Origin: Arbacia lixula
Lineage: Eukaryota; Echinodermata; Echinoidea; Arbacioida; Arbaciidae
NCBI GenBank assembly: GCA_963669155.1
Contig: OZ022584.1
Coordinates: forward strand, 4,617,224-4,681,223
Length of the DNA stretch: 64,000 nt
Reading direction: 5' to 3'
Below, piece after piece: positions 13,101 to 23,600 of the stretch. Each line of letters opens with the position of its first letter. Positions within the stretch are counted from its first letter, which is position 1. The notes beneath the pieces were generated by a model. It worked only from the letters and a program-made list of their open reading frames with translations. It was not told the origin of the DNA and ran no database searches. The position numbers and the translations under genes are program-made.

Positions 13101-14063
13101 CACTCTATGAGTACCACACCATGAATGAACTATTAACTTTCCACAGTGGATGTGTCAATGGTAATTAGAGGGTTAACAAATACAGTGAACCACACGATAC
13201 CTCGCGAACAGCTTCAGTAAAGACTTTGTACATACACACATACCATACTCACATCAGCATGCTTTGTGCTAACTGTCTTAATATGCTGTGGTCAGTTTGG
13301 CACTAATTATGTTTATAATACTGTAAGCTGTTAGGAACACACGATGTCTAAGACGTTTGGGACATGTAGAACACAAATAAATTGTAAAGGAGCCATTCGT
13401 CGGTTAAAACATTTCATTCATGTTATGCAAATCTGTCCATTGTAATATATTTTAAATTATTCTTGTTATTCCTTTCACTTTCTACAATGAATATGTGATA
13501 ATTCTCACATGATGAGGGAGCTTGTCTGCAATAGAGTCCAAACATCAGAGGCTCACACCTTTACTCCTATATCTACCAGGTCGTTCCCGTCCATGCTGCG
13601 GCGCTCCTCGTTCTGCACGGAGTCGGAGCCGAGGTTCATGGGGAGCGAGCCGGTCATCTACCAGCCACCCCAGCAGCTCCCGGACAAGAAGGCAACCATG
13701 CATCGATCGCTGCCCTGGCTGCTAGACTCTCCCCACATCGTCATCAGCGACACCACCGCTTCCGACGAACCACCGACCGATGTCTCTAATGTGCTTGGTC
13801 TATCTTCCTCAGCGAGTCTGTGGAACAACAGTAACCTAAATGCTGCGAAACCCAAATCCCGACTCCTTCCGGGGTCGGAAGACAGCGCGATGAACGTGGA
13901 AGGAGAACCTGGCAACGATAACCCCATGCCTAATCACTCGAACCTCAAAGTTCCCATCGCACCCTTCTACATGTCGCCGGTCAGACAGCGGCAGAACGCC
14001 GGGCACCCGTCACTGCGCAACAGCCCAAGGCGGATGACGATTGAGATTAGCGATCCAATCTAG
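1985..14063 (+). CDS. Divergent T-box transcription factor (seven coding exons)
   Basis: Joined exons 1985-2838, 4549-4638, 8213-8399, 11084-11544, 11874-11944, 12595-13069 and 13580-14063 give 873 codons with all phases matching at consensus GT-AG junctions. The product is a nuclear DNA-binding regulator. The T-box begins near residue 262 and runs through the GRRMFP motif, [22 protein letters not shown] and NPFAKAFRD near residue 525. Exon 1 carries [10 protein letters not shown], an eh1-like Groucho-binding motif as in Tbx15/18/22 and Tbx20. The T-box parts resemble several subfamilies (Tbrain/Eomes-like around NTGAFW and KITNN; Tbx2/3-like around [15 protein letters not shown]), so I assign no orthologue. 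The domain is split by a low-complexity insertion of about 80 residues. The start is the first ATG after an in-frame TGA (1961-1963), in good context (GTCATGG). The reading frame stays coding-like for 67 codons past the TAG. Confidence 0.88.
2839..4548 (+). other. T-box gene intron 1
   Basis: A 1.7-kb AT-rich intron with donor GTAAGG and acceptor TTACTCAG. It contains a combined GT/GA microsatellite (about 4080-4160). No exon was recognised; open frames inside have no coding character. Confidence 0.75.
4080..4160. repeat. Compound (TG)n-(AG)n microsatellite
   Basis: About 24 bases of TG repeat are followed after a short gap by roughly 50 bases of AG repeat, inside T-box intron 1. Confidence 0.95.
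4549..4638 (+). CDS. T-box gene exon 2
   Basis: A 90-bp exon. With the split Arg codon it completes GRRMFP, the most conserved N-terminal T-box motif, and continues [21 protein letters not shown] is typical of T-box domains. Acceptor TTACTCAG and donor AG|GTATGC. Too short to stand out without homology. Confidence 0.87.
5913..5983 (-). tRNA. tRNA-like sequence, copy 1, anticodon UCA
   Basis: A 71-nt cloverleaf can be drawn: acceptor GTCTCTG/CAGAGAC; a four-base-pair D stem (with one wobble) and loop AGTGGTTA; anticodon stem CCGGC/GCTGG with one G-U pair around loop GTTCAAA; T arm CCGGG-TTCGATT-CCCGG. Both Pol III boxes (TGGTCTAGTGG and GGTTCGATTCC) are intact. The loop places UCA at positions 34-36, which would read UGA. 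The body resembles tRNA-Glu/Asp rather than tRNA-Sec, since there is no long variable arm. It may be a true gene, a suppressor-like tRNA, or a tRNA-derived repeat head. Confidence 0.6.
6313..6383 (-). tRNA. tRNA-like sequence, copy 2, anticodon UCA
   Basis: Identical over its 71 nt to the copy in the preceding repeat unit, with the same folding and the same UCA loop. Identity reflects recent duplication of the unit. Confidence 0.6.
6722..6775 (-). pseudogene. Truncated tRNA-like sequence, copy 3
   Basis: Matches the other copies from the 3' acceptor strand through the anticodon arm and TTAAGGCACC. It then breaks off at the junction with the inverted copy, so the 5' acceptor strand and most of the D arm are missing. 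Confidence 0.65.
6831..6901 (+). tRNA. tRNA-like sequence, copy 4 (inverted), anticodon UCA
   Basis: A complete copy in opposite orientation to the other three, with both internal Pol III promoter boxes and an intact cloverleaf. It is followed by CATTTTTTCGG, whose run of six T could end Pol III transcription. Confidence 0.6.
8213..8399 (+). CDS. T-box gene exon 3
   Basis: A 187-bp exon encoding the central T-box: [23 protein letters not shown], and [11 protein letters not shown](x)PxGKA and SPxxGxxW are family hallmarks. The acceptor is CTGCTGCAG and the donor AAC|GTAAGT (phase 0). Confidence 0.88.
8400..11083 (+). other. T-box gene intron 3
   Basis: A 2.7-kb AT-rich intron. It contains a segment (about 8575-8770) related to a repeat at 35988-36180 and a GA/poly-G tract at about 9827-9863. 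No exon was recognised. Confidence 0.75.
8575..8770. repeat. Dispersed repeat, copy 1
   Basis: Shares a diverged but collinear stretch with 35988-36180, for example GTTTAGAACAAGTTGTCTTGACA here against GTTTAGAACCAGTTGTCTTGACA there, each followed by GTGCTCATAT-like sequence and CTTCGGTA. Non-coding. Confidence 0.55.
11084..11544 (+). CDS. T-box gene exon 4: T-box C-terminal half with a large insertion
   Basis: Starts [19 protein letters not shown] and ends [31 protein letters not shown]. These are normally separated by about 10-20 residues, but here roughly 85 intervene, rich in Ser, Gly, Gln and Pro. The insertion has no internal splice site that I can defend, is in frame and free of stops, and is as GC-rich as its flanks. 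Phase 0 acceptor CTCTACAG; donor GC|GTAAGT. Confidence 0.87.
11874..11944 (+). CDS. T-box gene exon 5
   Basis: A 71-bp micro-exon encoding [19 protein letters not shown] and the residues to Asp-Arg, immediately after the T-box. Acceptor CTCGACAG; donor GAG|GTGTGT. It joins exons 4 and 6 in frame (phases 2 and 1), which is the main evidence. Confidence 0.8.
12595..13069 (+). CDS. T-box gene exon 6
   Basis: Encodes a His/Gln/Ser/Pro-rich region, including [13 protein letters not shown] (a basic cluster and possible nuclear localisation signal) and HHHHQQQ-type runs, ending DSRLNA. Acceptor ACTTTAG at 12588-12594 after a long pyrimidine tract (about 12290-12540); donor AAG|GTATAC. Low complexity is typical of regions outside the T-box. 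Confidence 0.82.
13580..14063 (+). CDS. T-box gene exon 7 (to first stop)
   Basis: Encodes [19 protein letters not shown] and onward to [11 protein letters not shown], then TAG at 14061-14063. Acceptor TCTACCAG. The segment is rich in Ser and Pro with several SP sites. I recognise no domain, but codon use and GC content match the upstream exons. The reading frame does not lose coding character at the TAG. Confidence 0.83.
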
Positions 14064-14267
14064 GCTCTTCAACGCCAACAGGACCGGGGGAACTCTGCGG
14101 CTAGTATGAGGCACCGAAGCAGCTTGGACTCGGGCAAAATCTTGGCCAGTCTCTCAAACTTCTCCTACCACAGCGCAGCGTTTTCGTCCAGGCTACGGAA
14201 GAGGAGCAGCGCATCAGCGGTGTCAGATGTGGGCTCCTCCTGCCCGAGTCTTGATGAGGAAGACTAG
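14064..14267 (+). CDS. In-frame extension of the T-box ORF beyond TAG
   Basis: After the TAG the same frame runs 67 codons to TAG at 14265-14267. It starts ALQRQQDRGNSA, continues with basic/Ser-rich RLRKRSS and ends SLDEED. Composition matches the upstream exon and the GC-rich character continues across the TAG. One explanation is a C-to-T change of a CAG (Gln) codon; another is stop-codon readthrough; a third is sequencing error. It is translated only if one of these holds. Confidence 0.5.
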   Translation, partial: ALQRQQDRGNSAASMRHRSSLDSGKILASLSNFSYHSAAFSSRLRKRSSASAVSDVGSSCPSLDEED

Positions 14268-16323
14268 ACAGAGACCTAGACAGAGACCTTGACAGAGGCC
14301 TACCCAGAAAAGGAGGGCGCGACTCAGTGCGGAGTAGCATCATAACCCGCGGCATAACCAGTCACGTGCTACCTCCTTGCACGCATTTAACCGCGTGGCT
14401 CCAACCTAAAAATAAAACACTACCGCCTCAAACGATCGGGGAAGGAACGTACGTTTTAACCTATCCTGTGCCACACGAGATGATTCTTTATTGGGTGTGT
14501 GTGCATTCTTTATTTGCTGAACATTACACACATGGCATCTACCATCTGCCACACGCCATAGGCCTACTTTCCCCTCTTCAAATGAGTCGAAGTGCAAGTG
14601 GGTTTGGCGAAACCCACGCCCAAGTGGCCGGTAAATTAACAACACTCCTTGATTTCAAATACGGTCAGGTTTAGACGAGCAAACGACCAGACGACTCGAT
14701 GTTCTGTCTTGAGCTCGAGGAGTGTGAGAACAAGTCATTAGAGAGGTATTTTATCACCGTAAGAGCAGGCTTGTAATCAATTTGGCAAGCACATGGAACT
14801 CAGCTATCCTAAATATCAAATAATTGTAGAATGTTTATATTCATTTATAATATGTATCAGTGTTTGGAACAGAGAAGGGTTTTGCCCAAGCTGATCAGGT
14901 GCTTCAACACCCGAAAGAAAACAGGAAACTTATTAAATTGTGCAGTATGCAGACACACAAGAAAGTTTTTGGCCCATTACCATTACATCTATCAGAATGA
15001 TATTGATTTGCGAATATGTACTTCTCTAGCACAAATCAAATGACTTGAAAAGTCCATTAACATGTTGAATTGATAAATCGTGCACATGATAATTGATTGG
15101 TGTACGAAACGTTGTTAGAAAATTGTGTTAGTGCCGGTCGTCAGAGTAATTTTTAGTATACACTTTGTGATATATCGAGTTCACTGTGAATACAGTTAAT
15201 GATATTTTATTTCACAGCCGGAAACTTTACTGCATGTTATTTACCGAGTAAGTGAATGTACTCGTACTCGTACATTTTTCTTTGTGTGTTTACTATGGTG
15301 TCAAGACACTATGTGTGTTAATAGAGCACTACCTATTCATATCAATTTAAGGAAAATCGTAATATTTAGAACAAAATAGAAGGATGTTCTATGTCGGTGT
15401 TCTCCTGGGTAAGAGGGTAATTATAAATACTATTTACCAAATAGAAACCCTTCAAACATTGAACAATCAATGGTAATATGTGACAATGTGACAATATCGT
15501 TTGGTGATAATTGACCGAACCTAGCGCATGAGGTGAAAAAGCAAAAGGAAAGTAATTTCAAAACAGTGGAAAAGATGACTAAACATGGGGAAAATGGAGA
15601 TCGAAAGAGGAGGTGGTGAATAAGACGTTGAGATGGGAAACCTTTGGCGCAGCAGCCATACTTTTCTATTAGTTGATCAGTGCAACATGACAACCCATCA
15701 TATTAGTAGTGTTACTCTTGATTTGTATCTCGCAGAAGTCTTGAAACTCAATCAACCTATATTTTTCCCAGCACTTGGAAAAATAAGTTTAATTGGAAAA
15801 CTCAGATATTTGTGAAGTCTGTAATCAAATCATGTTTCTTTTTTTTTTACATTCATTATGTCCAGAATGGCAAATCTGCATTCAGATTACATTAGACAAT
15901 CATGTTTCAACTTGTATCATTCCTATTATTCGACACCTTCAATCCCAAGGACAAATGTGCTGACGGATTTTCCACTGGTAAGATATCTAACAAAAAACGT
16001 GATATGCAAATCAGACCCCAATTCTAATCTTCCAAGCTCCCAACCCCTCTGTATTTTAGCAGTATGTAACACTATGTGCATTAATTCATTGTTCAGTATA
16101 TGCAAGTATCTCTGTTACACTTTACAGTGTTTTTTTTTTAAATGAGTAATAGCTCTATCTAGTTCTGAAGGACCATATTCAACAGCAAGTTATCAGCGCT
16201 CAGCTCTTTTGTATGGCTTCGGTTGGCAGTCCAAAAAATGACGAATTTATCCACGCTCCTCATTTGAACTCACGAAATCTGTGCTTTATATTCACGAGTG
16301 CACAACGCTCGTAGTGCCTTTTT
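14268..16323. other. T-box 3' UTR and intergenic sequence
   Basis: A candidate polyadenylation signal AATAAA lies at 14411-14416, about 145 bases after the second stop. Beyond that the sequence is AT-rich with no convincing exon. Confidence 0.5.
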
Positions 16324-17502
16324 ATGCCTCCGCCACGAAGTGGCCGGAGGCATTATGTTTTTGGGTTGTCCGTCCGTCCGTCCGTCCGTACGTATGTCCG
16401 TCCGTCCGTCCCGAATCCCTTTCGGCAATATCTTGAGAACCGTGAACCAGATTTGCTTCAAACTTGGTACATGTGTGTATTGCATAAAACCAATGAAGTG
16501 TGTAAAATTGGGGTCAAATCTGATTGAGGTCAAAGGTCAAAGGTCATTGAAAATTGTGAAAAATTGCAACAATTTGACCTTTTTCACAATAAATCCAAGT
16601 CCAAGGATGTAGTTCTCATAAAACATGGTACACGGATAAATCACTACTTGGGGATAGACTGATGAATTTTTTGGTAAAATTCCTGAAAGGTCAGAGGTCA
16701 AAGGTCAATGAACTTTGCCAAAATTGGCTAAAAACTGCCCCAAACTTTATATTTTTCACAATAAATCCAAATCCAGTGGTACATTACCAACTAAACATGG
16801 TGCAAAGGTGAATCACTACTTGGGGCTAGATGGTTGACATTTTGGATGAAATTTCTCAAAGGTCAGAGGTCAAAGGTCAACGAACTTTGCCAAAATTGGT
16901 TATTTTTCATAATAAATCCAAATCCAATGGTACATTACCAAATATACATGGTGCAAAGATGGATCACTACTTGGGGCTAGACTGGTGACTTTTTTGGTGA
17001 AATTTCTCAAAGGTCAGAGGTCAAAGGTCAATGCACTTTGCCAAAATTGGCTATTTTTCGCATTGAATCCAAATCTAATGATTCAATTCAAACAAACATG
17101 GTACAGAGATGTGTCACTTCATGAAGGTAGACTGGTGAAAGTTTGGGTAAAATTCCTGAAAGGTCAGAGGTCAAAGGTTTATGAATTGCCCCCAAATTGA
17201 TACTTCTCACAATAAATCCCAATCCAATTATGCATTTCAATAAAACATGGTACAAGAATCACAAGGATACAAGGACGGATTTAGACAGACTGGTTAGATT
17301 GGAAGTCAAAGAAATACGAGATCAAAGGTCAAATGAACATTGCCAAACTTCGCTAAACATGGAAAAACAGAATAAATTTCACATAGGAATTCACTAGAGC
17401 ATTCCCCACCAAACAAACAGATTTTCTGAAAATAATCTAAATAGAGCTAGCAAAGAGGCGGAGGCATATTTATCGACTGCGTGGCAGTCGAATTGCTCTA
17501 GT
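16324..17502. mobile_element. 1.2-kb dispersed element with tandem AGGTCA-triplet units
   Basis: Starts with a palindromic GCCTCCGCCACGAAGTGG end and closes with GAGGCGGAGGCATA and GACTGCGTGGCAGTC, so the ends are related inverted motifs. A GTCC/GTCCGTCC-rich microsatellite follows the left end. Inside are about six diverged repeats of 150-170 bp, each with TCACTACTTGGGG-like and AGGTCAxAGGTCA segments (for example three half-sites at 16527-16546 and three at 16688-16707). No transposase is present. Confidence 0.7.
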
Positions 17503-18074
17503 TTTGTACATGTATTTCCTTATACCAATGACGGACATTTAGGCACATACGACTGTAGTCCATATTCTGTTGGAAGAAGTCGCTCCTGGTCAAACTGACT
17601 ACTACAGTACATGCAGAGATAATAAGCTGCCATGTAATCCAGAGCCATCTATACTTAGTGTTTGGCCAACTCAATGGGTGACAATGTGGCACGTGTTGCT
17701 TTCTTGGTCAATTGCTATCCACTGAAACCGAAGTGTCACATATGTAACACCGGGAATAGCCGCAAAGGGAAGGAGAGTCTTCGTTCACTTGTACTACGTG
17801 TTAAAAAAATCTTTCGATCTTTGTGAAAAATGATTAAAAAAATATACAACAAGTCAAAGGATGTCAAACTTTTTGGAAGTACTTTTTGTGACATTCCATT
17901 GATTATTTTGGTAATAATCGTTTGAATAGTTGATGAGATTTTCACTTTTGGACAAATTTGACTTAACATGTGTGTAGCCATGCTCAGACGAGGATCCTCT
18001 AGTCGGAGTAAAATTTTATCACCTACCAGTAACATTCCACAGATCCTTATGTTATCACGACCCATCGTTCAGAG
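17503..18074. other. Intergenic sequence
   Basis: No gene or clear repeat recognised. Confidence 0.4.
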
Positions 18075-18296
18075 TCTAGTTACAAGGCTGACGAGAGCAT
18101 GATCACAACTGAGTTTGCTAACAACTATGTCTGGTAATATAGACTAGGCCCCCTACTCCCTCTGACTGCCCTGGATCCTCTATTTCGCCGCAAGGAAGAG
18201 GATCCAGGGCAGTCAGAGGGATTAGGGCCTAATCTGTATTACCAGCCATAGTTGTTAGAAGACTCGGTTGTGACCATGCACTCCTCAACCTAGTAG
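18075..18296. mobile_element. Foldback MITE, copy 1
   Basis: An almost complete palindrome of about 220 bp. The left arm reads ACAACTATGTCTGG, then CTGACTGCCCTGGATCCTCT; the right arm carries its reverse complement (AGAGGATCCAGGGCAGTCAG, then CCAGCCATAGTTGT). Related copies lie at 48850-49087 and 49360-49562. Confidence 0.8.
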
Positions 18297-18720
18297 TCGG
18301 AGTAAGGTCGGAGAAAAGGTTGGAGGAAGAAACTCCGACTAGCCCATCGCGGGGCGTCGGAGTAACTGCCGGAAGTGGTAGCGCCGCGTACGACGAAATG
18401 ACGAAATCTGTATTTCAGTCGTCGAGTATATGCATGCATATGCCCCCCCCCCCCCCCCCCCCCCCTACTCGAAGTCGGAGGGACCGCATGCGCGTTTTTC
18501 CAAAATGTCCGGGAAAGTGGTAATAGGGTGGGGGGGGGGGCTTAGTTACTCGGGGCTTCCTTACTCCTGGAAAAAAAACGGGAGTATCTTGGTCGGAATA
18601 AGCTCGGAGTAACTCTGTCCAGACGGGCACTACTCCGACCTTTCCTCCGACCTTACTCCGCCCCTTACTCCAACCTTATTCCGACCTTACTCCGACCGAA
18701 ATAGCCTCCGTCTGAACGCG
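18290..18720. repeat. Repeat rich in GGAGTAAGGTCGGAG and its complement
   Basis: CGGAGTAAGGTCGGAG at the left is mirrored by repeated ACTCCGACCTTACTCCGACC at about 18625-18700. A run of about 23 C (18444-18466) and a G run (18530-18540) lie between. It looks like a foldback element with simple-sequence expansion. Confidence 0.6.
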
Positions 18721-20125
18721 GCTACTATCACATAATTTAGAACGCAACAGTTTCCATTGTGCATTACACCTGTCAATTCACAAGCAAATCCATCGGTGTC
18801 ATAGTGCATGATGCTTCTGGCAGAAAAGGCCTCGTCGGTTGGCATTGGTGATCCTCAATGGGCATTGTTGTGTTCTGAATTGATTATTTGATACACCACA
18901 CGTTTAGGTCCAAAATTTCTCCAAAAGTTAACATCTCATTAAATATTCAAAGGATTATTACATGCAGGAAGAATTATTGATGAAATGTCACGAATCTTCC
19001 TTTTACATCCCTTGACTCTACGATGATTAAATTTTGGCTTGATTCGAGTTATAACTTATTATTTTTCATTTTTCAAAACTGTCGAACTATGTGTTAATTG
19101 TGGCACCGCAATTACGCGGAGGATTCTTCAAAGGTCCCCTGACGTTGAAATGCACGTCGAACCTGTTAATGCAGATTAGTATGTACATGAACTATTCAAT
19201 GTTAAGTTGTATAGTGCACTTTACAATAAATCTACCTATTTACCCGCCTCCGCAAATTCCTCAAGATCAAGATTCCCATCGTGAAATCGTCAAAGGTAAA
19301 AACAATAGACACAGTTTTGCACAATGATATTCTTTGCGATGACTACTTCTAATTGTTACAATTGAATCACATTTTCAAAAGACAATGTAAATTTATTCTA
19401 TCTACCATTGCACAGCTGGGACATTTCTTACGTAGCAACGATTATTTGAAATTTGAACGGTTGTTAGGAAGAATTGTGTGAAAACATATGCAGACATTGT
19501 ATATATAGTAACTGTCGTTATCACAATTATTAACTAAGTGCATAAATCTGGCAACTGTTCAGCTTAATTTAAACTTCAATTATATCACGATGGGAATCTC
19601 GCTCAGGAGGATAGTTTGAATGCGGCGCTGGGAAAATCGAGAAATCATTTTAATATATATCATATAGAATTACAAAGAAAAGTTAATGATTTTGAAATGT
19701 ACGTATTAATGTGCATCATCAAAATGTGCATTTTGATGTCAGAAGACTTTTAAGATGAATGAAAATGTAATTATCAATGTGGTTATATATTTTGCATCCA
19801 GCCCACCCCACCTTGTAAATACAGCATTGTTTTCTGTGTTTATTGTGACATGAGGTAAATAAACGTGTGCAATATAGACTGTGCGATTATAGTTCATCGT
19901 ATGTAGATGTACGGGTGTGTTTATGTGTGCATGGAAATTACATATGTACATGAGGTATCGATTGATCATGTGTTTGGGAAGACGGTTAAAGAGCCCCATC
20001 CCTCCCAAATGAGAAACAGCCATTTCTCATGTGGTCTACTCTTCTAACTGCACAACTTTCAAACCACCCCATTATGAATCCATTAACCCTACCCAACCAC
20101 TACCAAAACCCTAATGTTTCATTAA
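18721..20125. other. Intergenic sequence
   Basis: AT-rich, no exon or defined repeat recognised. Confidence 0.4.
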
Positions 20126-20689
20126 CGGGTTACTAAATTAGAAAAATAAGTACCCACTAATCTATGTAAAATTATCCACTAAAACGAATTTCACATTCGT
20201 TCGCCGCAATAAAGTCTCATTTTGACGAAAATTTGAGAAAACGCACGCCTCCAGTGACGTATGAGAAGTCAAAATGCCATAAATACCAACGGCGTAAATA
20301 GAATGTTTTATTCGCACCATTCAAACAATACGTTAGCAATGGGAACCCCATAGCTTGTCCGAGATTTGTCTGAGTAGCAACAACTAATAGATTCAAAGTG
20401 CATTCCATCCATTGAATCTGAATGACAAGATACAGGTGAATGCAATAACGCGTTTCTACGCAGTTAGGGGGGAAAGTTTTGAATACATTACGAAAATGGT
20501 CTATTGTTGACTTCCGTACAATCCATGGAATTTAGATTTCTCATACGTCACTGGAGGCGTGCGATTATTCGAATTTTCGTCAAAATGAGACTTTATTGCG
20601 GCAAACGAATGCGAGATTCGTTTTTAGTGGATAATTTTACATAGATTGGTGGGAACTTATTTATTTATTTTTTTTAATTTAGTACCCCT
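20126..20689. mobile_element. piggyBac-type MITE with TTAA target duplication
   Basis: Flanked by TTAA at 20122-20125 and 20690-20693. The inverted ends read CGGGTTACTAAATT on the left and, on the complement of the right, AGGGGTACTAAATT. Inverted homology extends about 140 bp inward (TCTATGTAAAATTATCCACT; CAATAAAGTCTCATTTTGAC). There is no transposase ORF, so this is a non-autonomous element. TTAA duplication is characteristic of the piggyBac superfamily. Confidence 0.75.
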
Positions 20690-20693
20690 TTAA

Positions 20694-23600
20694 CCTATAC
20701 ATTTGTCTTCAAGATAGAATGAGAGCAGACCCAGGATACCATCATGAGATAAGTGTCCCTTGTACTAGGTGTGATTTTTACACTTCTGACCGATAATAGT
20801 TTAACAGTTTCAACACGAATCTAGCTATAATGTACATATCGTTTTGAAGTGTTTGGGCCCTGATGTATATATTATTTGTAGGAAGCAAATTTGTGACATT
20901 TCAGCAAATAATGTTCGTGAGATAAGCTTTGAATATCTAATGAGATGTTTACTATTAGACAAGTCAACATCATGAACTCTGAGTGTATCACCAAATAAAT
21001 TACAAACGCACACACCACCACACTTTGGCTTGGCAGGAGAATCATGAAGTATTAATGACATAAACAGATAAATTGATAATCTCACTCTCTGAAGAGTTCT
21101 CAGATTTCCCTCAATGAACCAGATCTAAGGAAGGAAAGAAATTATAAACTAACACACGACAGTTTGCATGATATGATGTGGCTTTTATTACACTTTATAC
21201 TCGATGATACTATAATAATGAATATATTCCTCCAGAGCATGAAATCAAATTGATATAGGCATACACGGTTATTCATATTCTGTACTTATTGCATGAATTG
21301 AAGACGGGACTCGTGACGTCACACAATATCAGTCCAACCACTTGCAATAGTCCATCATACAAATTATATATCATAAAACTTAATAAGAAGTATCTCAAGT
21401 CATAGAACTATACGGAGATTTTTTGTGTGTGAACTGCCTGGCTCAATAGATATCGAGTCACTACATATATTTTCTCCACGTACATGCTAAACGACATAAT
21501 CTGTTGAGTGCTAGAAGGGCGTAAACGATGAACCCTTTGAGAACCAGAAGGGCACTAACGCCATGAACGATGTACACATTATATGACCATGACGGCATCA
21601 GCGCCCTCGGTTCTCACGTGGCTCGCCAGCCTCGCCTTTAACTCCCTTTTTGCTTTGAACCTACGAGATGATATAAATAGAATGACGCAAGAGCACGTTT
21701 TTACTTATATGAATTCACACCATTCCGATCATATTCAGAATAATAATCCACATCATTAATTTCATTCAATAGTGACTTTGGGAGAATAACACAGGTATGC
21801 ACAACGTAGTCTAAAGATGTCCGTGGCCTGTTATAAACTTAGCATAGGCCTACGATTATGCATTATTAGTCCTCAGAAACTAGTCACGCAGGCATAAGTT
21901 CAACTTCTAGGGAAAAAATTGCTGATTTATTACAGCTTTGATAATTTCGTACATCATAGTAGTATACCTATATGTTGACCGATGTTATCTTGCCTCTATT
22001 ACGTTGGATATATCTACCGTGATGGGAATACTTATATAAAGGGAGATGGGCCCATCGTAATGGAGGCAATGTGGCATCGGTTTAGCCTATATACGCTGTA
22101 CTTTTTGTACACTTTGTTAATATTATTGTATTGACGGGCAATAGTAGCTCTTATAACATGCCGGGCACTTGCAAAATATATTGACTGGTAAGGTGCCCGC
22201 CCTCAAACAATTATAGTCACCATCGTCATTCACATTCATCACTCATATTCCTATATTATATAAGGTATTTTGAGCATGAAGTTTGGAAGCCATAATCATA
22301 CATACACGTAAGTACACTATACAAAATAAGTACATAGAAGACAGCGATAATCATGCATTTCCAAAAGCCAGTTCTGAACAATGCAAAACTCTGAATCTAC
22401 GGACATAACTCAATATCAATGGCCAGCCAAGAACTACATTCATATTGTTTTGAAAATAGCAAATCATTTTTCATTTCAATCCCTTTGTACAAAATAGAAA
22501 AATATATTCACTTACATAGATGTAGAAATCAACGATCAGTATGTAATTTATTACAAAACTTAATTTCTACCGCAGCACATTGCCATTATATATAAGCACA
22601 ATCCTAATACATATCGACGTATAATTCATTCATCAAAAAAAAACCAGTTCCTTGCTTATGTGCTCAAACATGTAAGTATAGACAACTCAGATTGCTGTCC
22701 AGCATATGACAGATTAATTTGAAGCAAAATACGCATACATGCTTTGTAGGAAGCAAGTTTGCTTTAGCATTGTATACATTCATGGCCTTTAATATTTGCT
22801 TATTGGTCATGAGCAATATATAGCAAATTCACTCGACATCTGATTATATTGTGAGTTATTTCTTTGCCAAAATAGCCACAATCACTCAACAACAATTGTA
22901 ATGATCATGTCCTCTTTAACGAACATCCGAATCGCCCGCGAAGTGCATGCTCGGTTCGGCAGTCTATATATAGGTAATATATATTGTATATAGGCCCTAT
23001 ATATAGGTTATTATATCTCTATATAAAACGTATTTATAGCTTCTCATTAGTTTTGTTGCAGGAATACCATTGGCACCTCTTGCAATGTTCCTGTATGGAC
23101 ATCCATACAGGATGTAGACTTACATTTGTATGCAGGATAGACCGAATCAAAATAGATGGAATTGACCAAAACAAATCTGCATCATTAGAAATCCTAGCAG
23201 GGAGACGTTTCAGGGGAAATCACTTGAATTGATTCATCGACATATTGTCACTCCTCATTGGATTTCCTATATAGTATTGTGTCACTCATTTAATTTGAAA
23301 GGATAATGAAGTATGGCATATCATTAACGTATAGTAAAGAAATATAGAACTACTGTTACCATGGTTAAGGAAATAAAAAAATGAATCCTACTCCACAACA
23401 TGACAGATAATGTATCGAGTTCACCACTGCATAAAATGACTATTTGCTGTTTCTTCGTAAACATACCGTCTTCTCAGTCGGTAGTCTATACTCCATATAA
23501 ACACATAAAACACAATTCGTACTTCTCGAAAAGGCAAAGCCAATAGCTGCGTGTTCATTGATGGTAATGATGATGATGACGATGATGATGATGATGATGA

